Shown: piece by piece, positions 19,465 to 29,956 of the stretch | Numbering within the stretch: the first letter of the stretch is position 1 | Layout: every line of letters starts with the position of its first letter | Assembly (NCBI GenBank): GCA_009783465.1 | Contig: WRDM01000009.1 | Coordinates: forward strand, 1-64,000 | Length of the DNA stretch: 64,000 bases | Origin: Phycisphaerae bacterium | GTDB lineage: Bacteria > Planctomycetota > Phycisphaerae > SM23-33 | Reading direction: 5' to 3' | Made by a program: the position numbers and the translations under genes | Notes under the pieces: model-generated | The model's input: only the letters and a program-made list of their open reading frames with translations | Told to the model about the DNA's origin: nothing | Databases searched by the model: none

Positions 19465-19588
19465 GCGACCAGTGACAAGCGACAAGAGCAGGACAATCTT
19501 GTCGTTCAAAAGGGTCGTTCTGTGCGAGAACGACGAGGACGAACAGACATTGTCTTCTCTAGTCGCTTGTCGCGGGCCACTTGTCGCT
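19465..19588. repeat. Heptamer-array palindrome, beta type, in the rpsO-pnp intergenic region
   Basis: gcgaccagtgacaagcgacaag ... agtcgcttgtcgcgggccacttgtcgc; 74-nt core. Confidence 0.87.
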
Positions 19589-19679
19589 CCCGGCAGGAAT
19601 TGAGATTGTAGGAACAGAAAACCGCGCCGTCCCGGTGGGCGGCGTATGACGGCATGTCAGGAAAAGAGAAAAGAAAACG

Positions 19680-21908
19680 ATGGCTATTTATCGGGTTGCA
19701 AGGGATATTGGTGGGCGGACGCTGACGATCGAAACGGGGAAGATGGCCAAGCAGTCTCACGGGGCTGTGACGGTTCAATACGGCGAAACGGTCGTGCTGG
19801 CGACGGTGCTGTCGGCGCCCTCCTCGCGGGATCTGGATTTCTTCCCGCTCTACGTGGACTATCGCGAAAACACATACGCGGCGGGCAAGATTCCCGGCGG
19901 GTTTTTCAAGCGGGAAGGCCGACCGACTACCAAGGAAATTCTCACGATGCGGCTGATCGACCGCCCGATCCGTCCGCTGTTTCCCGAGGATTTTTTCAAC
20001 GAAGTGCAGGTTCAGTGCATGGCGTTGTCCTACGACAAGGAGAACGACCCGGATCTGCTGGCCTTGATCGGTTCGTCGGCGGCGTTGGCGATCAGTCACG
20101 CGCCGTTTGACGGCCCGGTGGGCGCCGCCCGCGTCGGCTTTGTCGACGGCAAACACGTGATCAATCCGACGCACAGCCAGTTGGCCGAGAGCGACATGGA
20201 TCTGCTGGTCGCCGGCCCCGCCGAAGCCGTCAACATGCTCGAAATGGGCGGCAGCGAAGTCTCCGAAGCCGTCGCCGCCGAGGGCATCCGCCTGGGCTTC
20301 GATGTCTGCCGGCAGATCATCGACATGATTAATGAGCTGGCCGCCAAGGTCGGGCCGGTCAAGGAATACGAACCCACGCCCTTCCCCGACGATCTCATCG
20401 GCAAGGTGACGTCCACATTCGGCGCCCGCATGAAGCAGGCCAAGCAAATCGCCGCCAAGGCCGAACGCGGCGACGCGATGTCCGCCATCCGCGACGAAGC
20501 CATCGCCGTATTCTGCCCCGAAGGCGAGGAAGAACCCAAGTACACGCCCGCGCAGGTCAAGGAAGCCTTCTACAAAACCGAAGGCAACGTGCAGCGCGAG
20601 CTGATTCTCGGCGGCACGCGACCCGACGGCCGATCCGCCGACCAGGTCCGCCCGCTGGGCTTCGAACTGGGCGTGCTGCCCCGCACCCACGGCTCAGCCG
20701 TCTTCAGCCGCGGCGAAACGCAAACACTCGCCGTCACGACGCTCGGCACACCGCGCGACCAGCAGATCATCGACGGACTCAACGAGGAAGTCCACAAAAC
20801 CTTCATGCTGCACTACAACTTCCCGCCCTTCAGCGTCGGCGAGATTCGTCCGATCCGCGGGCCTGGCCGACGCGAAATCGGCCACGGCGCGCTGGCGGAA
20901 AAGAGCCTCGAAGCCGTCATGCCCACCACGGAGCAGTTCCCGTACACGGTGCGCGTGGTGTCGGACATCATGGAGTCCAACGGCTCGACGTCGATGGCGT
21001 CGGTGGTCGGCGGGACGCTGGCGCTGATGGACGCTGGCGTGCCGATTGCCGCGCCGGTGGCGGGCATCAGCATCGGCATGGTCAGCGACGCGAAGAACGA
21101 AAAATACGTCCTGCTGACGGACATCGTCGGCGAGGAAGATTTTCATGGCGACATGGACTTCAAAGTCGCCGGCACGGCCAGGGGCATCACGGGCATTCAA
21201 CTGGACATGAAGGCCCGCGGCATCGCCCAGGACCGCATCGTGCAGACGTTCGCCAAGGCCAAGGCCGCCCGCGAACTCATCCTCGCCGAACTGGCGAAAG
21301 TGATCACCGCCCCGCGTTCGCAAATCAGCCCGTTCGCTCCGCGCATGATCACGATCAAGATCAACCCGGAGAAAATCGGCAAGGTGATCGGGCCGGGCGG
21401 CAAGATGATCAACAAAATCCAGGACGAGACGAAGGCGACGATCGACATCGAGGAAGACGGCACGATCTTCATCGCGTCGACCGAGGGCGACGGCGCCGAG
21501 CGTGCCCGCATGGCCATCGAGGCCTTGACGGAGGAAGTTTCCGTCGGGCGGGTGTACACGGGCAAGGTCGTCAGCATCCGTGAATTCGGCGCGTTCGTCG
21601 AGATCCTTCCGGGCCAGGACGGGCTTTGCCACGTCAGCGAGTTGGATGTGGCGTACATCAAGAACGTGACCGACGTCGTGCAGGTAGGCGACGAGGTGAA
21701 GGTGAAGGTCATCGCGATCGACGACCAGGGCCGCGTGAAGCTCTCTCGCAAGGCCGTGATGAAGGACGAAGGCGTATCGGAAGGTCAGGGCGACGAATCG
21801 TCAGGCCAGCCGTCGCCGGAGAATGATTCGGGTTCGCGTGGCGGCGGTCGCAGCCGCGGCGGCCGGCCACGACGTGGTGGATCCGGCGGCCGTCGCGATG
21901 AGGAGTAA
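19680..21908 (+). CDS. pnp: Polynucleotide phosphorylase
   Basis: RNase PH, KH ([16 protein letters not shown]) and S1 ([27 protein letters not shown]) domains; RG-rich tail. Confidence 0.97.
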   Translation: MAIYRVARDIGGRTLTIETGKMAKQSHGAVTVQYGETVVLATVLSAPSSRDLDFFPLYVDYRENTYAAGKIPGGFFKREGRPTTKEILTMRLIDRPIRPLFPEDFFNEVQVQCMALSYDKENDPDLLALIGSSAALAISHAPFDGPVGAARVGFVDGKHVINPTHSQLAESDMDLLVAGPAEAVNMLEMGGSEVSEAVAAEGIRLGFDVCRQIIDMINELAAKVGPVKEYEPTPFPDDLIGKVTSTFGARMKQAKQIAAKAERGDAMSAIRDEAIAVFCPEGEEEPKYTPAQVKEAFYKTEGNVQRELILGGTRPDGRSADQVRPLGFELGVLPRTHGSAVFSRGETQTLAVTTLGTPRDQQIIDGLNEEVHKTFMLHYNFPPFSVGEIRPIRGPGRREIGHGALAEKSLEAVMPTTEQFPYTVRVVSDIMESNGSTSMASVVGGTLALMDAGVPIAAPVAGISIGMVSDAKNEKYVLLTDIVGEEDFHGDMDFKVAGTARGITGIQLDMKARGIAQDRIVQTFAKAKAARELILAELAKVITAPRSQISPFAPRMITIKINPEKIGKVIGPGGKMINKIQDETKATIDIEEDGTIFIASTEGDGAERARMAIEALTEEVSVGRVYTGKVVSIREFGAFVEILPGQDGLCHVSELDVAYIKNVTDVVQVGDEVKVKVIAIDDQGRVKLSRKAVMKDEGVSEGQGDESSGQPSPENDSGSRGGGRSRGGRPRRGGSGGRRDEE

Positions 21909-22135
21909 TCGTCGCGACGGGGGTTGACGCTCGCTCGCCGCCTGCCTGAACGAAAGGCATAGGCCAAATGGGTGGCGAACGTCTGTGAGGTACTGTTTAT
22001 CCGTGCGGCTGCATGTTGCAGCCGCCATATATGTGTCTCCGCTGTCCGTTATGTGTGGGGCGCGGGAATGTCAGATGCTTTAGGCATGTCCGTTGGTACG
22101 GACTCCCGATGTATCGGGATATACGGAGCCATTTT

Positions 22136-22405
22136 ATGCCCACCGGCAAGGTCAAATGGTTTGACCCCAAGAAAGGGTATGGTTTCATCGTCGGCGAAGA
22201 AGGTCGTGACGTGTTTGTGCATTATACGTCGATCGTCGGCGATGGATTTCGTGCGTTGCGGGACGAGGAACTGGTTGAGTACGAGTTCTCCCAAGGCCCC
22301 AAAGGCGACCAGGCCACGCGAGTCGTGCGTCAACAGCATGGCTTGCATCCGCAGTCGTACAGCAGGAAAAATTCCCCGGACAATCCGCCCGCCGATGGCG
22401 GATGA
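22136..22405 (+). CDS. Cold shock domain protein
   Basis: MPTGKVKWFDPKKGYGFIVGEEGRDVFVHYTSI. Confidence 0.95.
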   Translation: MPTGKVKWFDPKKGYGFIVGEEGRDVFVHYTSIVGDGFRALRDEELVEYEFSQGPKGDQATRVVRQQHGLHPQSYSRKNSPDNPPADGG

Positions 22406-22418
22406 GCGGATGGAACAC

Positions 22419-22554
22419 CGGGGCGGCCGTACGTGGCGCGGGTATCCCGCCCGCGTTGGATTCGCGGGCACCTTGTAGGTTCTTGTTGCATTGGATTCAT
22501 GGTACGATCAGCGAGGGCAAGATGCCCGCGTCACGTACCATGCAACCGCCCCGA
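22419..22554. repeat. Family C palindromic element, intergenic, abuts the next CDS start
   Basis: ccggggcggccgtacgtggcgcgggtatcccgcccgcg ... gagggcaagatgcccgcgtcacgtaccatgcaaccgccccg. Confidence 0.82.
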
Positions 22555-22562
22555 GGTGCGCC

Positions 22563-23447
22563 TTGAGCGACATCACATGGCTGGTGATTGGAATCGCGTT
22601 GTCAGGCCCGCTGTGGGTGTTGGGCACGCTGTACGTCACGCGCCGCGCCCGGCAACGGGCCGTCCGGCGGGCGGCCAGGCGGGTTCATGACCACGCGCAC
22701 GCCCGCGCCGAAAACCGGCAGGTCCACGTCCAGGAACAACTGATCGAACTGGGGCAACTCGCCGGCGGACTGGCCCACGAAATCAAAAACCCACTCTCCA
22801 CCATTCACGTGAACCTCACGCTGCTGGCCGAGGACCTCTCGCGAGGCCCGCAGCCGCCCGACGCCCGCATGCTGCGCCGCCTCGGGGCCGTGCAAACGGA
22901 GGCCGCCCGGCTCAAGGACATCCTCGACGACTTTCTCCGCTTCGCCGGGCGAATGGAACTCACACGAGAAACCGTCGACCTCCGCCGCGCCGTGCAGGAA
23001 CTGACCGACTTCTTCGCCCCCCAGGCCGACGCCGCACGCGTCGTCCTCCGCACCCAATTGCCCGAACAACCCGTTCGCGTCAGCGTCGACGTCAATCTCA
23101 TCAAGCAGGCCCTGCTGAACCTGATGATCAACGCCCTCCAGGCCATGCCCGAAGGCGGCGAACTCATGCTGAAAATCTCCACCTCGCCGGCCGCCTCGCG
23201 CGACGATTGCTGTGTCGAAGTCATCGACACCGGCACGGGCATCGCCCCGGAAAACCTCCCGCGAATCTTCCAGGTATACTACAGCACGAAAACCCAGGGC
23301 ACAGGCCTGGGCCTGGCGACCACCCAACGCATCCTCCGCGAACACGGCGGCACGATCACCGTCCAGAGCGAGCCGGACAAAGGCACACGCTTCCTCGTCC
23401 AACTGCCGCTGGTGGAGGCAGACAAGCCAGTAGCCAACAGCCAGTAG
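22563..23447 (+). CDS. Sensor histidine kinase (HisKA + HATPase_c)
   Basis: GGLAHEIKNPLSTIHVNL; N, G1 (DTGTGIAPENLPRIF) and G2 boxes; TTG start proposed at 22563. Confidence 0.88.
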   Translation: MSDITWLVIGIALSGPLWVLGTLYVTRRARQRAVRRAARRVHDHAHARAENRQVHVQEQLIELGQLAGGLAHEIKNPLSTIHVNLTLLAEDLSRGPQPPDARMLRRLGAVQTEAARLKDILDDFLRFAGRMELTRETVDLRRAVQELTDFFAPQADAARVVLRTQLPEQPVRVSVDVNLIKQALLNLMINALQAMPEGGELMLKISTSPAASRDDCCVEVIDTGTGIAPENLPRIFQVYYSTKTQGTGLGLATTQRILREHGGTITVQSEPDKGTRFLVQLPLVEADKPVANSQ

Positions 23448-23452
23448 GTATG
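23420..23452. repeat. Half copy of alpha heptamer array, supplies the histidine kinase stop
   Basis: agacaagccagtagccaacagccagtaggtatgg. Confidence 0.8.
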
Positions 23453-23474
23453 GCATGCTTTTTCATACGGGATT

Positions 23475-23608
23475 CGTTTTCAGGCGCCACTGGCCGCAGG
23501 CCCTGCCATTTTGCGTCGTAAATCGTTGTGACAGTCGAAGCGTTCCGTCGCTCACACCGTCTTACGACGCAAAATGGCAGGGCCTGCGGCCAGTGGCGCC
23601 TGAAAACG
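23475..23608. repeat. Family A hairpin (CCCTGCCATTTTGCG stem type), ~47-nt arms
   Basis: cgttttcaggcgccactggccgcaggccctgccattttgcgtcgtaa ... ttacgacgcaaaatggcagggcctgcggccagtggcgcctgaaaacg. Confidence 0.93.
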
Positions 23609-23704
23609 AGAATCACACGAAAAACCGGTGAGTGAACACGTGTTTTCCCTGCTCAAACCAACAGCACCGTGGACGTCGAACCGTCCTTTTGCTATCGTAC
23701 ACCC

Positions 23705-25213
23705 ATGCGAATCCTCGCTCCATGCGTATTGCTGTTTTGTGCTGTTTTGTGCGGGTGTAAGCCCGCCGTGCCGGCAGGGCCTGCGAAACTGTATATCGCG
23801 CCGCTGGCGGTGCAGCAGGCGCAAACCTACCCCGAGACCGTCACTCGCCGCTTCGTTTCGCTGACGGATTTCGAGGGTGGGCCTGACGGCGCGAGGCGGC
23901 AGGTCGAGCAGTTCACCTTCAGCGAGCGGTCCAACGGCACGCGGCGGTTCATCGTCAGCGATTCGCGCACCGGCGTCGGCGCCATGGAGGTCGTCCTGCC
24001 CGCCAGGGTGCAACTGATCTACAAACCACAATTGCGCGACTTCAGCGGCTACTGTCTGCTCTCGATGGCCGTCCACAGCGAACAGGTCCGCGACGACCTG
24101 CGCGTCACCATCACCACCGACGACGCCACCTGGACCAGTCCGCCCACGCTGCTCTATCCCGGCTGGAACACCGTCCTGTACGACATCCGCCGGCTCGGCC
24201 GCATCGGGGATTTCGACATCCGCCGCATCCGCGACGTGAGGCTGGAATTCGCCGACGCCGCCGAACCCGTCACCTTCCGCCTTGACGACATCATGCTCAT
24301 TGACAACCGCCGCGACCTCACCGCCCCCGCCGGTGTCACGCTGCGGAAAGACGCCCTGGACTACGCCCTCGCCCTGCCAGGCCTCGACTCGCCACGAAAC
24401 CTCGCCCAGGACGAGGACGGGCTGTGGCGGTGGGGCGAGGATCAGCCGCTGCTCTACCTCGCGGGCCGCAACGAGGATCTGACCGACGCCACGTACGAAC
24501 GGCTTGCCCCGATGGGCGAGCGCCGTGTCGGCATGGTCGAGATCGTCGAGAACAATCCCATCCGCGTGCGATGGACCAACACGTGGTATTTCCCGTCGCG
24601 TGCGGGGCAGTGGGTTTCGCTCGGCGTGCGGCGGGTGCGATGGGAGCAGACGCTCTACGGCGATGGCCGCGTGGTGACGTTCCTGGAGTACAACAATTCC
24701 GGTGGCCCGCACGTGACGGCGCTGCGGGTGGGCTTCCCGCACGAGGTCGCGGTGGCCGGCCTGGGCATGATGAGTGAGCTGCGCGTGCCGCGACTGGTGA
24801 CGGACGTGCGGCGATGGTGTTATCTCGACGTCTCGCCCGTGCCGCAACGACTGACGTTGCAGCGAAATTATCTTTCGCCGCCGCCGCTGACGGTGACGGT
24901 CGGCGATATCGTCATCGCGCCCGGCGACCTCGACCGCGACGGGTACGACGAGTCGCAAGGCTGTTACGTGCTGACCGCCAGGGCGGGCCATTGCCGTTTC
25001 ACGCTCACCCCGCCGGCCGAGGGCGTCAGTGGCCCGGTCTTCCGCGTACAAGGTCCGTGGCGAGACCTGCCCACCATCAACTGCGACGGCGTCGCCATCA
25101 CCACCGCCGTCCACCTCCCCGCCGACCGTAGCGTCCTCTTCCAACTCCCAGGCCGAATCACACGGGAAACCTCCATCGAAGTCGAAGGTGTCATCGCACG
25201 GTACGAGGAATAG
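23705..25213 (+). CDS. Hypothetical lipoprotein
   Basis: MRILAPCVLLFCAVLCGCKPAVPAG lipobox; no family recognised. Confidence 0.75.
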   Translation: MRILAPCVLLFCAVLCGCKPAVPAGPAKLYIAPLAVQQAQTYPETVTRRFVSLTDFEGGPDGARRQVEQFTFSERSNGTRRFIVSDSRTGVGAMEVVLPARVQLIYKPQLRDFSGYCLLSMAVHSEQVRDDLRVTITTDDATWTSPPTLLYPGWNTVLYDIRRLGRIGDFDIRRIRDVRLEFADAAEPVTFRLDDIMLIDNRRDLTAPAGVTLRKDALDYALALPGLDSPRNLAQDEDGLWRWGEDQPLLYLAGRNEDLTDATYERLAPMGERRVGMVEIVENNPIRVRWTNTWYFPSRAGQWVSLGVRRVRWEQTLYGDGRVVTFLEYNNSGGPHVTALRVGFPHEVAVAGLGMMSELRVPRLVTDVRRWCYLDVSPVPQRLTLQRNYLSPPPLTVTVGDIVIAPGDLDRDGYDESQGCYVLTARAGHCRFTLTPPAEGVSGPVFRVQGPWRDLPTINCDGVAITTAVHLPADRSVLFQLPGRITRETSIEVEGVIARYEE

Positions 25214-25261
25214 GGCCACAGGACAAACGTATGACACTCTTCTTTTCCGCACGACATTCGT

Positions 25262-25387
25262 GTTCGGCGCCACTGGCCACAGGCCCTGCCAGTTTGCGTT
25301 GTCGATCGTCGTGACAACCGAAGCGTTCAGTCGCTCACACCGTTTTGCAACGCAAACTGGCAGGGCCTGTGGCCAGTCGCGCCGAAC
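25262..25387. repeat. Family A hairpin with covarying stem (CCAGTTTGCG/CGCAAACTGG)
   Basis: gttcggcgccactggccacaggccctgccagtttgcgttg ... caacgcaaactggcagggcctgtggccagtcgcgccgaac. Confidence 0.92.
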
Positions 25388-25480
25388 GGCTGTTTTGTCG
25401 CGACGCCCGGCCGGGAATTTTGAAACTTTTTTGCCCGCTGCCGCGTCAGTATAGTGTGGTCAAAACGATCGAGGTGATCC

Positions 25481-26047
25481 ATGGTGGTGCGAAATCGGCG
25501 CGACAAGCGGGATGAACATGCAGGTGCAAATACCAACGCGAACAATTCCTCCGACGGTCTGGAACCGTGCCGGCAGTCGCTGGACGCGCGGGACGTGAAG
25601 AAGGCGTTGAAGGCGTTCATTGCCGCGTGCGGCAAGACGGCCGCCGTCGCGACGGTCGCGGTGGCGATCAGCAGCGCGAACGTGTCGTGCCGATCCCATC
25701 CGGGGACACCGGGACCGAGGCAGGTCACTACCCAACCGGCGGACGAAGATGGAACCGAGATGATGCGGACGGGAGGGGTTGTCGCGGTACCACGAATCAT
25801 CACGCAACCGGCGGGGAATGGCGACACGGAAACGGTGGATCCGCCGGGCGGGATCGGGGCGGCCATGATCACGCTGGAAGGCGAGTCGCCGGCTGTGCAG
25901 ATCACCACGCAGCCGGCGAAGGAGGGGGACATTGAGGCGACGGAGGAGGAAGAAGAGGAGGGGGAACTGGGGACGGAGATCATGGAGCTTGAGGGCGATA
26001 TTCTTGGCGTGCGAATCATCGTCAAGCCGGCGGCGACGGAAGCGTAG
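25481..26047 (+). CDS. Hypothetical protein with degenerate I(T)TQPA repeats and acidic stretch
   Basis: TTQPADEDG, IITQPAGNG, ITTQPAKEG; RBS gaggtgatcc upstream. Confidence 0.6.
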   Translation: MVVRNRRDKRDEHAGANTNANNSSDGLEPCRQSLDARDVKKALKAFIAACGKTAAVATVAVAISSANVSCRSHPGTPGPRQVTTQPADEDGTEMMRTGGVVAVPRIITQPAGNGDTETVDPPGGIGAAMITLEGESPAVQITTQPAKEGDIEATEEEEEEGELGTEIMELEGDILGVRIIVKPAATEA

Positions 26048-26070
26048 ATGACGCCATTGTGCGTGGATCC

Positions 26071-26154
26071 GGCTTTGCCTGTTTGCGCTGTAGGATGTTG
26101 TGGAAAGCGAACGTTTCGTTTGGCACAGCGTTCTGCAGCGCAAAACGGCAAGCC
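26071..26154. repeat. Family A hairpin, short version
   Basis: ggctttgcctgtttgcgctgtag ... ctgcagcgcaaaacggcaagcc with gaacgtttcg core. Confidence 0.85.
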
Positions 26155-26214
26155 ATTGCGAAACGTCTCACGACTCCCTCGTTACTCGTTACTTTTTTCG
26201 GTATACTCGTCGCG

Positions 26215-28110
26215 ATGTTTGACGAACCGGAAAATTCCCCGCATGAACCGCCATCCGCGTTGAACGACGTGTTGCATCGGTTGTTCGGTTTTTCATCCTT
26301 TCGGCCGAATCAGGAGGGGATTGTGCGGGCGATTCTTGGCGGGCAGGACGTGTTTGCCGTCATGCCCACCGGGGGCGGGAAAAGTTTGTGTTACATTTTG
26401 CCCGCCCATCTCATGCCAGGCGTGTGCGTGGTGGTCAGTCCGCTGATTTCGCTGATGAAGGACCAGGTGGACTCAGCCCGTTCGTTCGGCCTGCGGGCGG
26501 CGTATTGGAACAGTTCGCAAACCGCCGCCGAACGCCGCCGCGTCGCGCTGGCGTTGGAACACGGCGAGCTGGACCTGCTCTACGTCAGCCCCGAGCGGCT
26601 GGGGGTCGAGGGGTTTATCGAGCGGCTGCTGTCGGTGCGCGTCTGCCTGATCGCTATCGACGAAGCCCACTGCATCAGCGAATGGGGTCACGATTTCAGG
26701 CCGGATTATCTCCAGCTTTCCACGCTGGTCGATCAGTTCCCGCACGTGCCGATCGCGGCCTTCACCGCCACCGCGACGCTTCGCGTGCAGCGGGACATTC
26801 TCGACCGCCTCCGCCTCCGCTCGCCGCACGTCGTGCGTGCGTCCTTCGACCGGCCTAACCTGTTCTATCAGGTCGAGCCGAAAACCGACGACTTTCAGCA
26901 GTTGCTCGAATTCGCCCGCAGCCGCTCCGGGCAGGCGGGCATCATTTATCGTTCCACGCGGAAAAACGTGGACGAGACAGCCGAGTTTCTCAACGAGCGC
27001 GGCATCAAAACGTTGGGGTATCACGCGGGCATGGACGCGGGGACGCGGCAGGCGAATCAGGAGGCGTTCAATCGCGACGAGGTGGACGTGATGGTCGCGA
27101 CGATCGCGTTCGGCATGGGGATCGACAAGTCGAACGTGCGGTTTGTCGTCCACGCGGATTTACCGCGGAACATCGAGGGATATTACCAGGAGACAGGCCG
27201 TGGCGGGCGCGACGGTGCGTTGTCGCACTGCCTGTTGCTGTTTGGCATGGGGGACGTGCCGACGCAGCGGTTTTTCATCAACCAGATGACCGACGATCGC
27301 GAGCGGACGCTGGCGAGCGAGAAGTTGTCGCAGATGATCGGCTTTGGCCAGGTGTACCGCTGCCGACGATCGCAGTTGCTGGCGTATTTCGGCGAGCGGT
27401 ACGAGCGGGACAATTGCGGCGCGTGCGACGTGTGCCTCGGGCAAGCCCAGCCGGTGGACGCGACGGTGGATGCGCAGAAACTGATGTCGGCGATTGTCCG
27501 CACGGGCGAGCGATTCGGCATCAACCACGTCATCGAGGTGGTCACGGGCGCGCAGACGGAGCGGATCCGCCAGTACGGCCATGATCAGTTGAAAACGTAC
27601 GGTGTGGGCAAGGAGAAGTCCCGCCCGCACTGGCGTCAGGTGGTGGAGAATCTGCTGGGGCAAGGCCTGGTCGTGCAGAGCGACAGCCAGTACCCGACGC
27701 TGGGGTTGACGGACAAGGGGCGCGACGTGCTGTTCGGGCGGTCGCGGTTTTCGATGCTCAAGGCGATGCAGAAGCGTCCGTCGTCGGGCGGCGGCGCGGG
27801 CGGCGGTGCAGGCGGTCGGGCGGCGTCTGTCAGCGGCGGGCCTTTCGATGCCGAACTGTTCGAGCGGCTGCGGGCGCTGCGGCGACGCGTCGCCAAACGC
27901 GAAAACCTGCCGCCGTTCATCGTGTTTTCCGACCGCACGCTCGAAGACATGGCCCGCCGGCTGCCGACGACGCTCGCGGCCATGTCGCACGTCCACGGCG
28001 TGGGCGACACCAAACTGGCCCTCTACGGACAGGAGTTCACGGAAGAAATCGCGATCTGGCAGGCGGCCACGGGCAAATCGCCGCCGTTGGCGCGCGGCGG
28101 CGCGGAATGA
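26215..28110 (+). CDS. recQ: ATP-dependent DNA helicase RecQ
   Basis: MPTGGGKSLCYILPA, DEAHCISEWGHDFRPDY, RQC cysteines (C..CGACDVC), HRDC C-terminus; start moved to MFDEPEN. Confidence 0.95.
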   Translation: MFDEPENSPHEPPSALNDVLHRLFGFSSFRPNQEGIVRAILGGQDVFAVMPTGGGKSLCYILPAHLMPGVCVVVSPLISLMKDQVDSARSFGLRAAYWNSSQTAAERRRVALALEHGELDLLYVSPERLGVEGFIERLLSVRVCLIAIDEAHCISEWGHDFRPDYLQLSTLVDQFPHVPIAAFTATATLRVQRDILDRLRLRSPHVVRASFDRPNLFYQVEPKTDDFQQLLEFARSRSGQAGIIYRSTRKNVDETAEFLNERGIKTLGYHAGMDAGTRQANQEAFNRDEVDVMVATIAFGMGIDKSNVRFVVHADLPRNIEGYYQETGRGGRDGALSHCLLLFGMGDVPTQRFFINQMTDDRERTLASEKLSQMIGFGQVYRCRRSQLLAYFGERYERDNCGACDVCLGQAQPVDATVDAQKLMSAIVRTGERFGINHVIEVVTGAQTERIRQYGHDQLKTYGVGKEKSRPHWRQVVENLLGQGLVVQSDSQYPTLGLTDKGRDVLFGRSRFSMLKAMQKRPSSGGGAGGGAGGRAASVSGGPFDAELFERLRALRRRVAKRENLPPFIVFSDRTLEDMARRLPTTLAAMSHVHGVGDTKLALYGQEFTEEIAIWQAATGKSPPLARGGAE

Positions 28111-28132
28111 TGCAATCGTTTTTCACTGCCCG

Positions 28133-28975
28133 TTACTTGTTTCTTTCCGGTAGCGGTTGTACTAGACCGAAGACGTTGTGTTGGTTAAAAGAGAAGGATA
28201 TGCGGAGGTGATGCGTTTTATTCGCCAGCGTCGTGACGGCCAGTTCGCGGACAACGTCGTCCGCGAAGTCTCGGCCTGGTACCGTCAACTCCTCGATTAC
28301 GTCCGCGGGCGCCTCGCCTGTGAATTGGCAGAAATAACGGGTGCAAAATTCGACCGAGGTGATGAAGTAGCGAGTTGCCCAGCGGGTGGGTCTGGACGGG
28401 TCAATCATCTCGCCGCCTGACACCCGGTTGAACACCAGCAGACCGCACGCCCGTGCGTTTCGTTCCACAAACCGTCGCGCCGTGGCTTCGAATGAGGCGT
28501 CGTACTGCTGTTTTAACACCTTGATGCTTTCGGGTGTTATGGTATAGTCGTTGGCTTGCCGCGTGAACTGATCCCCCTTGAAAAGCAACTCGGCCGCGAA
28601 TGCGTTCGCCTCGCTTTCCGCCGTGATTTTCGCCTCAGGCGACAGGTCTCCTTTGTTGCAGAGGTACAGATCATCCTGATGGCGGGGCAGTACATAGTGG
28701 CCCATTTCGTGCATGATTGTGAATCGCGCCCGGGGAGGATAATCAAGCGACTGGTCCACGCCCACGATGCGGTCCGCGTAGGACAATACGCCTCTAGGCT
28801 GTTTCTTCTGTCCCGGAAACAGTGCTTCCAGATCTACCCTCACAAACCGGAGGTTCAGGTAGTCCAGCAACGTTTGGGGGTTTGTAGGCGACTCGCCTGT
28901 TTGTTCCGTTTCGCGGAGAAGATACGCCACCAGTTCGGGCATCTCCAGTTCCAAAAAATCCGCGCGTAGCACCAT
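28133..28975 (-). CDS. ImmA/IrrE family metallo-endopeptidase
   Basis: ARFTIMHEMGHYVLPR (HExxH), ESEANAFAAELLF. Confidence 0.88.
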   Translation of the reverse strand: MVLRADFLELEMPELVAYLLRETEQTGESPTNPQTLLDYLNLRFVRVDLEALFPGQKKQPRGVLSYADRIVGVDQSLDYPPRARFTIMHEMGHYVLPRHQDDLYLCNKGDLSPEAKITAESEANAFAAELLFKGDQFTRQANDYTITPESIKVLKQQYDASFEATARRFVERNARACGLLVFNRVSGGEMIDPSRPTRWATRYFITSVEFCTRYFCQFTGEAPADVIEELTVPGRDFADDVVRELAVTTLANKTHHLRISFSFNQHNVFGLVQPLPERNK

Positions 28976-28982
28976 GAGGCAC

Positions 28983-29558
28983 CTACTCTCCGCTTTGCCG
29001 TTTTGCGGCTTCACGCAACGCCTCGCAAGCCTTGTCCATGTTGTGGAGATTCAATTCCGTGTCGTGTGCCGCCATGGCCAGGGGATTTTGGCCCCGCTGG
29101 CCAGGCTGTCTGATGCAGCCAAAGTACCCAGCGATTAATCTGGGACGCTCAGGATCTCGCTGGGCCTCAATCATCGCAAGCTCCTTGGGAGAGCGGTCCA
29201 TTGCGCGAATCAAGTTGTCGCTGGATTGGTTCTGCATGGACCGGCCTGACTCCCAGCGGGTGTATGTCTTGTCGCCCACGCGCAAGCGCTCGGCCATCTC
29301 CGACTGCGTCAATCCAAGTTTTTCGCGGATCGCCTTGATCTGTGCTGGCAGCAACAGACCCTGGCGGCGCGTAGTTTCTTCCGTCAGGCGGCAATCCAAC
29401 TCCGCCGAAAGCAACTGTTCGCCGCAGTTCTCGCACTCGAACCATGTCGTATCGGGGATAACGATGGTTCCCCCGGGGATATCGGGCGGCGGGGCGAAAT
29501 GGAAATCCCCGCGTTTCTCTATCATTTGCGCGTCACATTCATAACATTGCCTGGCCAT
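28983..29558 (-). CDS. MqsA/YgiT-type zinc finger + HTH (Xre) regulator/antitoxin
   Basis: CYECDAQM...WFECENCGEQLLS, then IREKLGLTQSEMAERLRVGDKTYTRWESGRSMQNQSSDNLIRAMDRSP. Confidence 0.85.
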   Translation of the reverse strand: MARQCYECDAQMIEKRGDFHFAPPPDIPGGTIVIPDTTWFECENCGEQLLSAELDCRLTEETTRRQGLLLPAQIKAIREKLGLTQSEMAERLRVGDKTYTRWESGRSMQNQSSDNLIRAMDRSPKELAMIEAQRDPERPRLIAGYFGCIRQPGQRGQNPLAMAAHDTELNLHNMDKACEALREAAKRQSGE

Positions 29559-29575
29559 AGTCAGTCCTCCGCCTG

Positions 29576-29899
29576 TTAACGGTCAAGGTGAACAGATATA
29601 ATCAAAAGCTCCTCCGGGACGCCACGGTCCTCGATGGTCACTTTTACATAGAATATTAGCCCGTGGATAACCGGTTTTATCACCCAGGCCGGACGCCCCA
29701 CATGTCCCTTGTTACGGTTTTGAATTATTTGCGTTACCTCTTTACCCGCGTCGATCCAGTCGATGATCTCATCACACACGTCCGGTATGGTGAGACGACG
29801 AACCTGCATGTCGGAGAACGCTTGCGGGGACCTCCGCGCAGCCTCTGGTTTTTCGGCCAGACGCCGTAGTCTGGCGATTGTGTCTGGTTTTGCATTCAT
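29576..29899 (-). CDS. Small putative toxin, MqsR/DUF4258-like
   Basis: First gene of the operon, upstream of MqsA-like gene; VIHGLIFYVKVTIED..ELLIISVHLDR tail resembles MqsR-type beta strands. Confidence 0.55.
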   Translation of the reverse strand: MNAKPDTIARLRRLAEKPEAARRSPQAFSDMQVRRLTIPDVCDEIIDWIDAGKEVTQIIQNRNKGHVGRPAWVIKPVIHGLIFYVKVTIEDRGVPEELLIISVHLDR

Positions 29900-29956
29900 T
29901 GGAGTTGTAAGGTATGGCTAAATAGTACGTTAATTTTATATAAAAGCAACTTTTGT

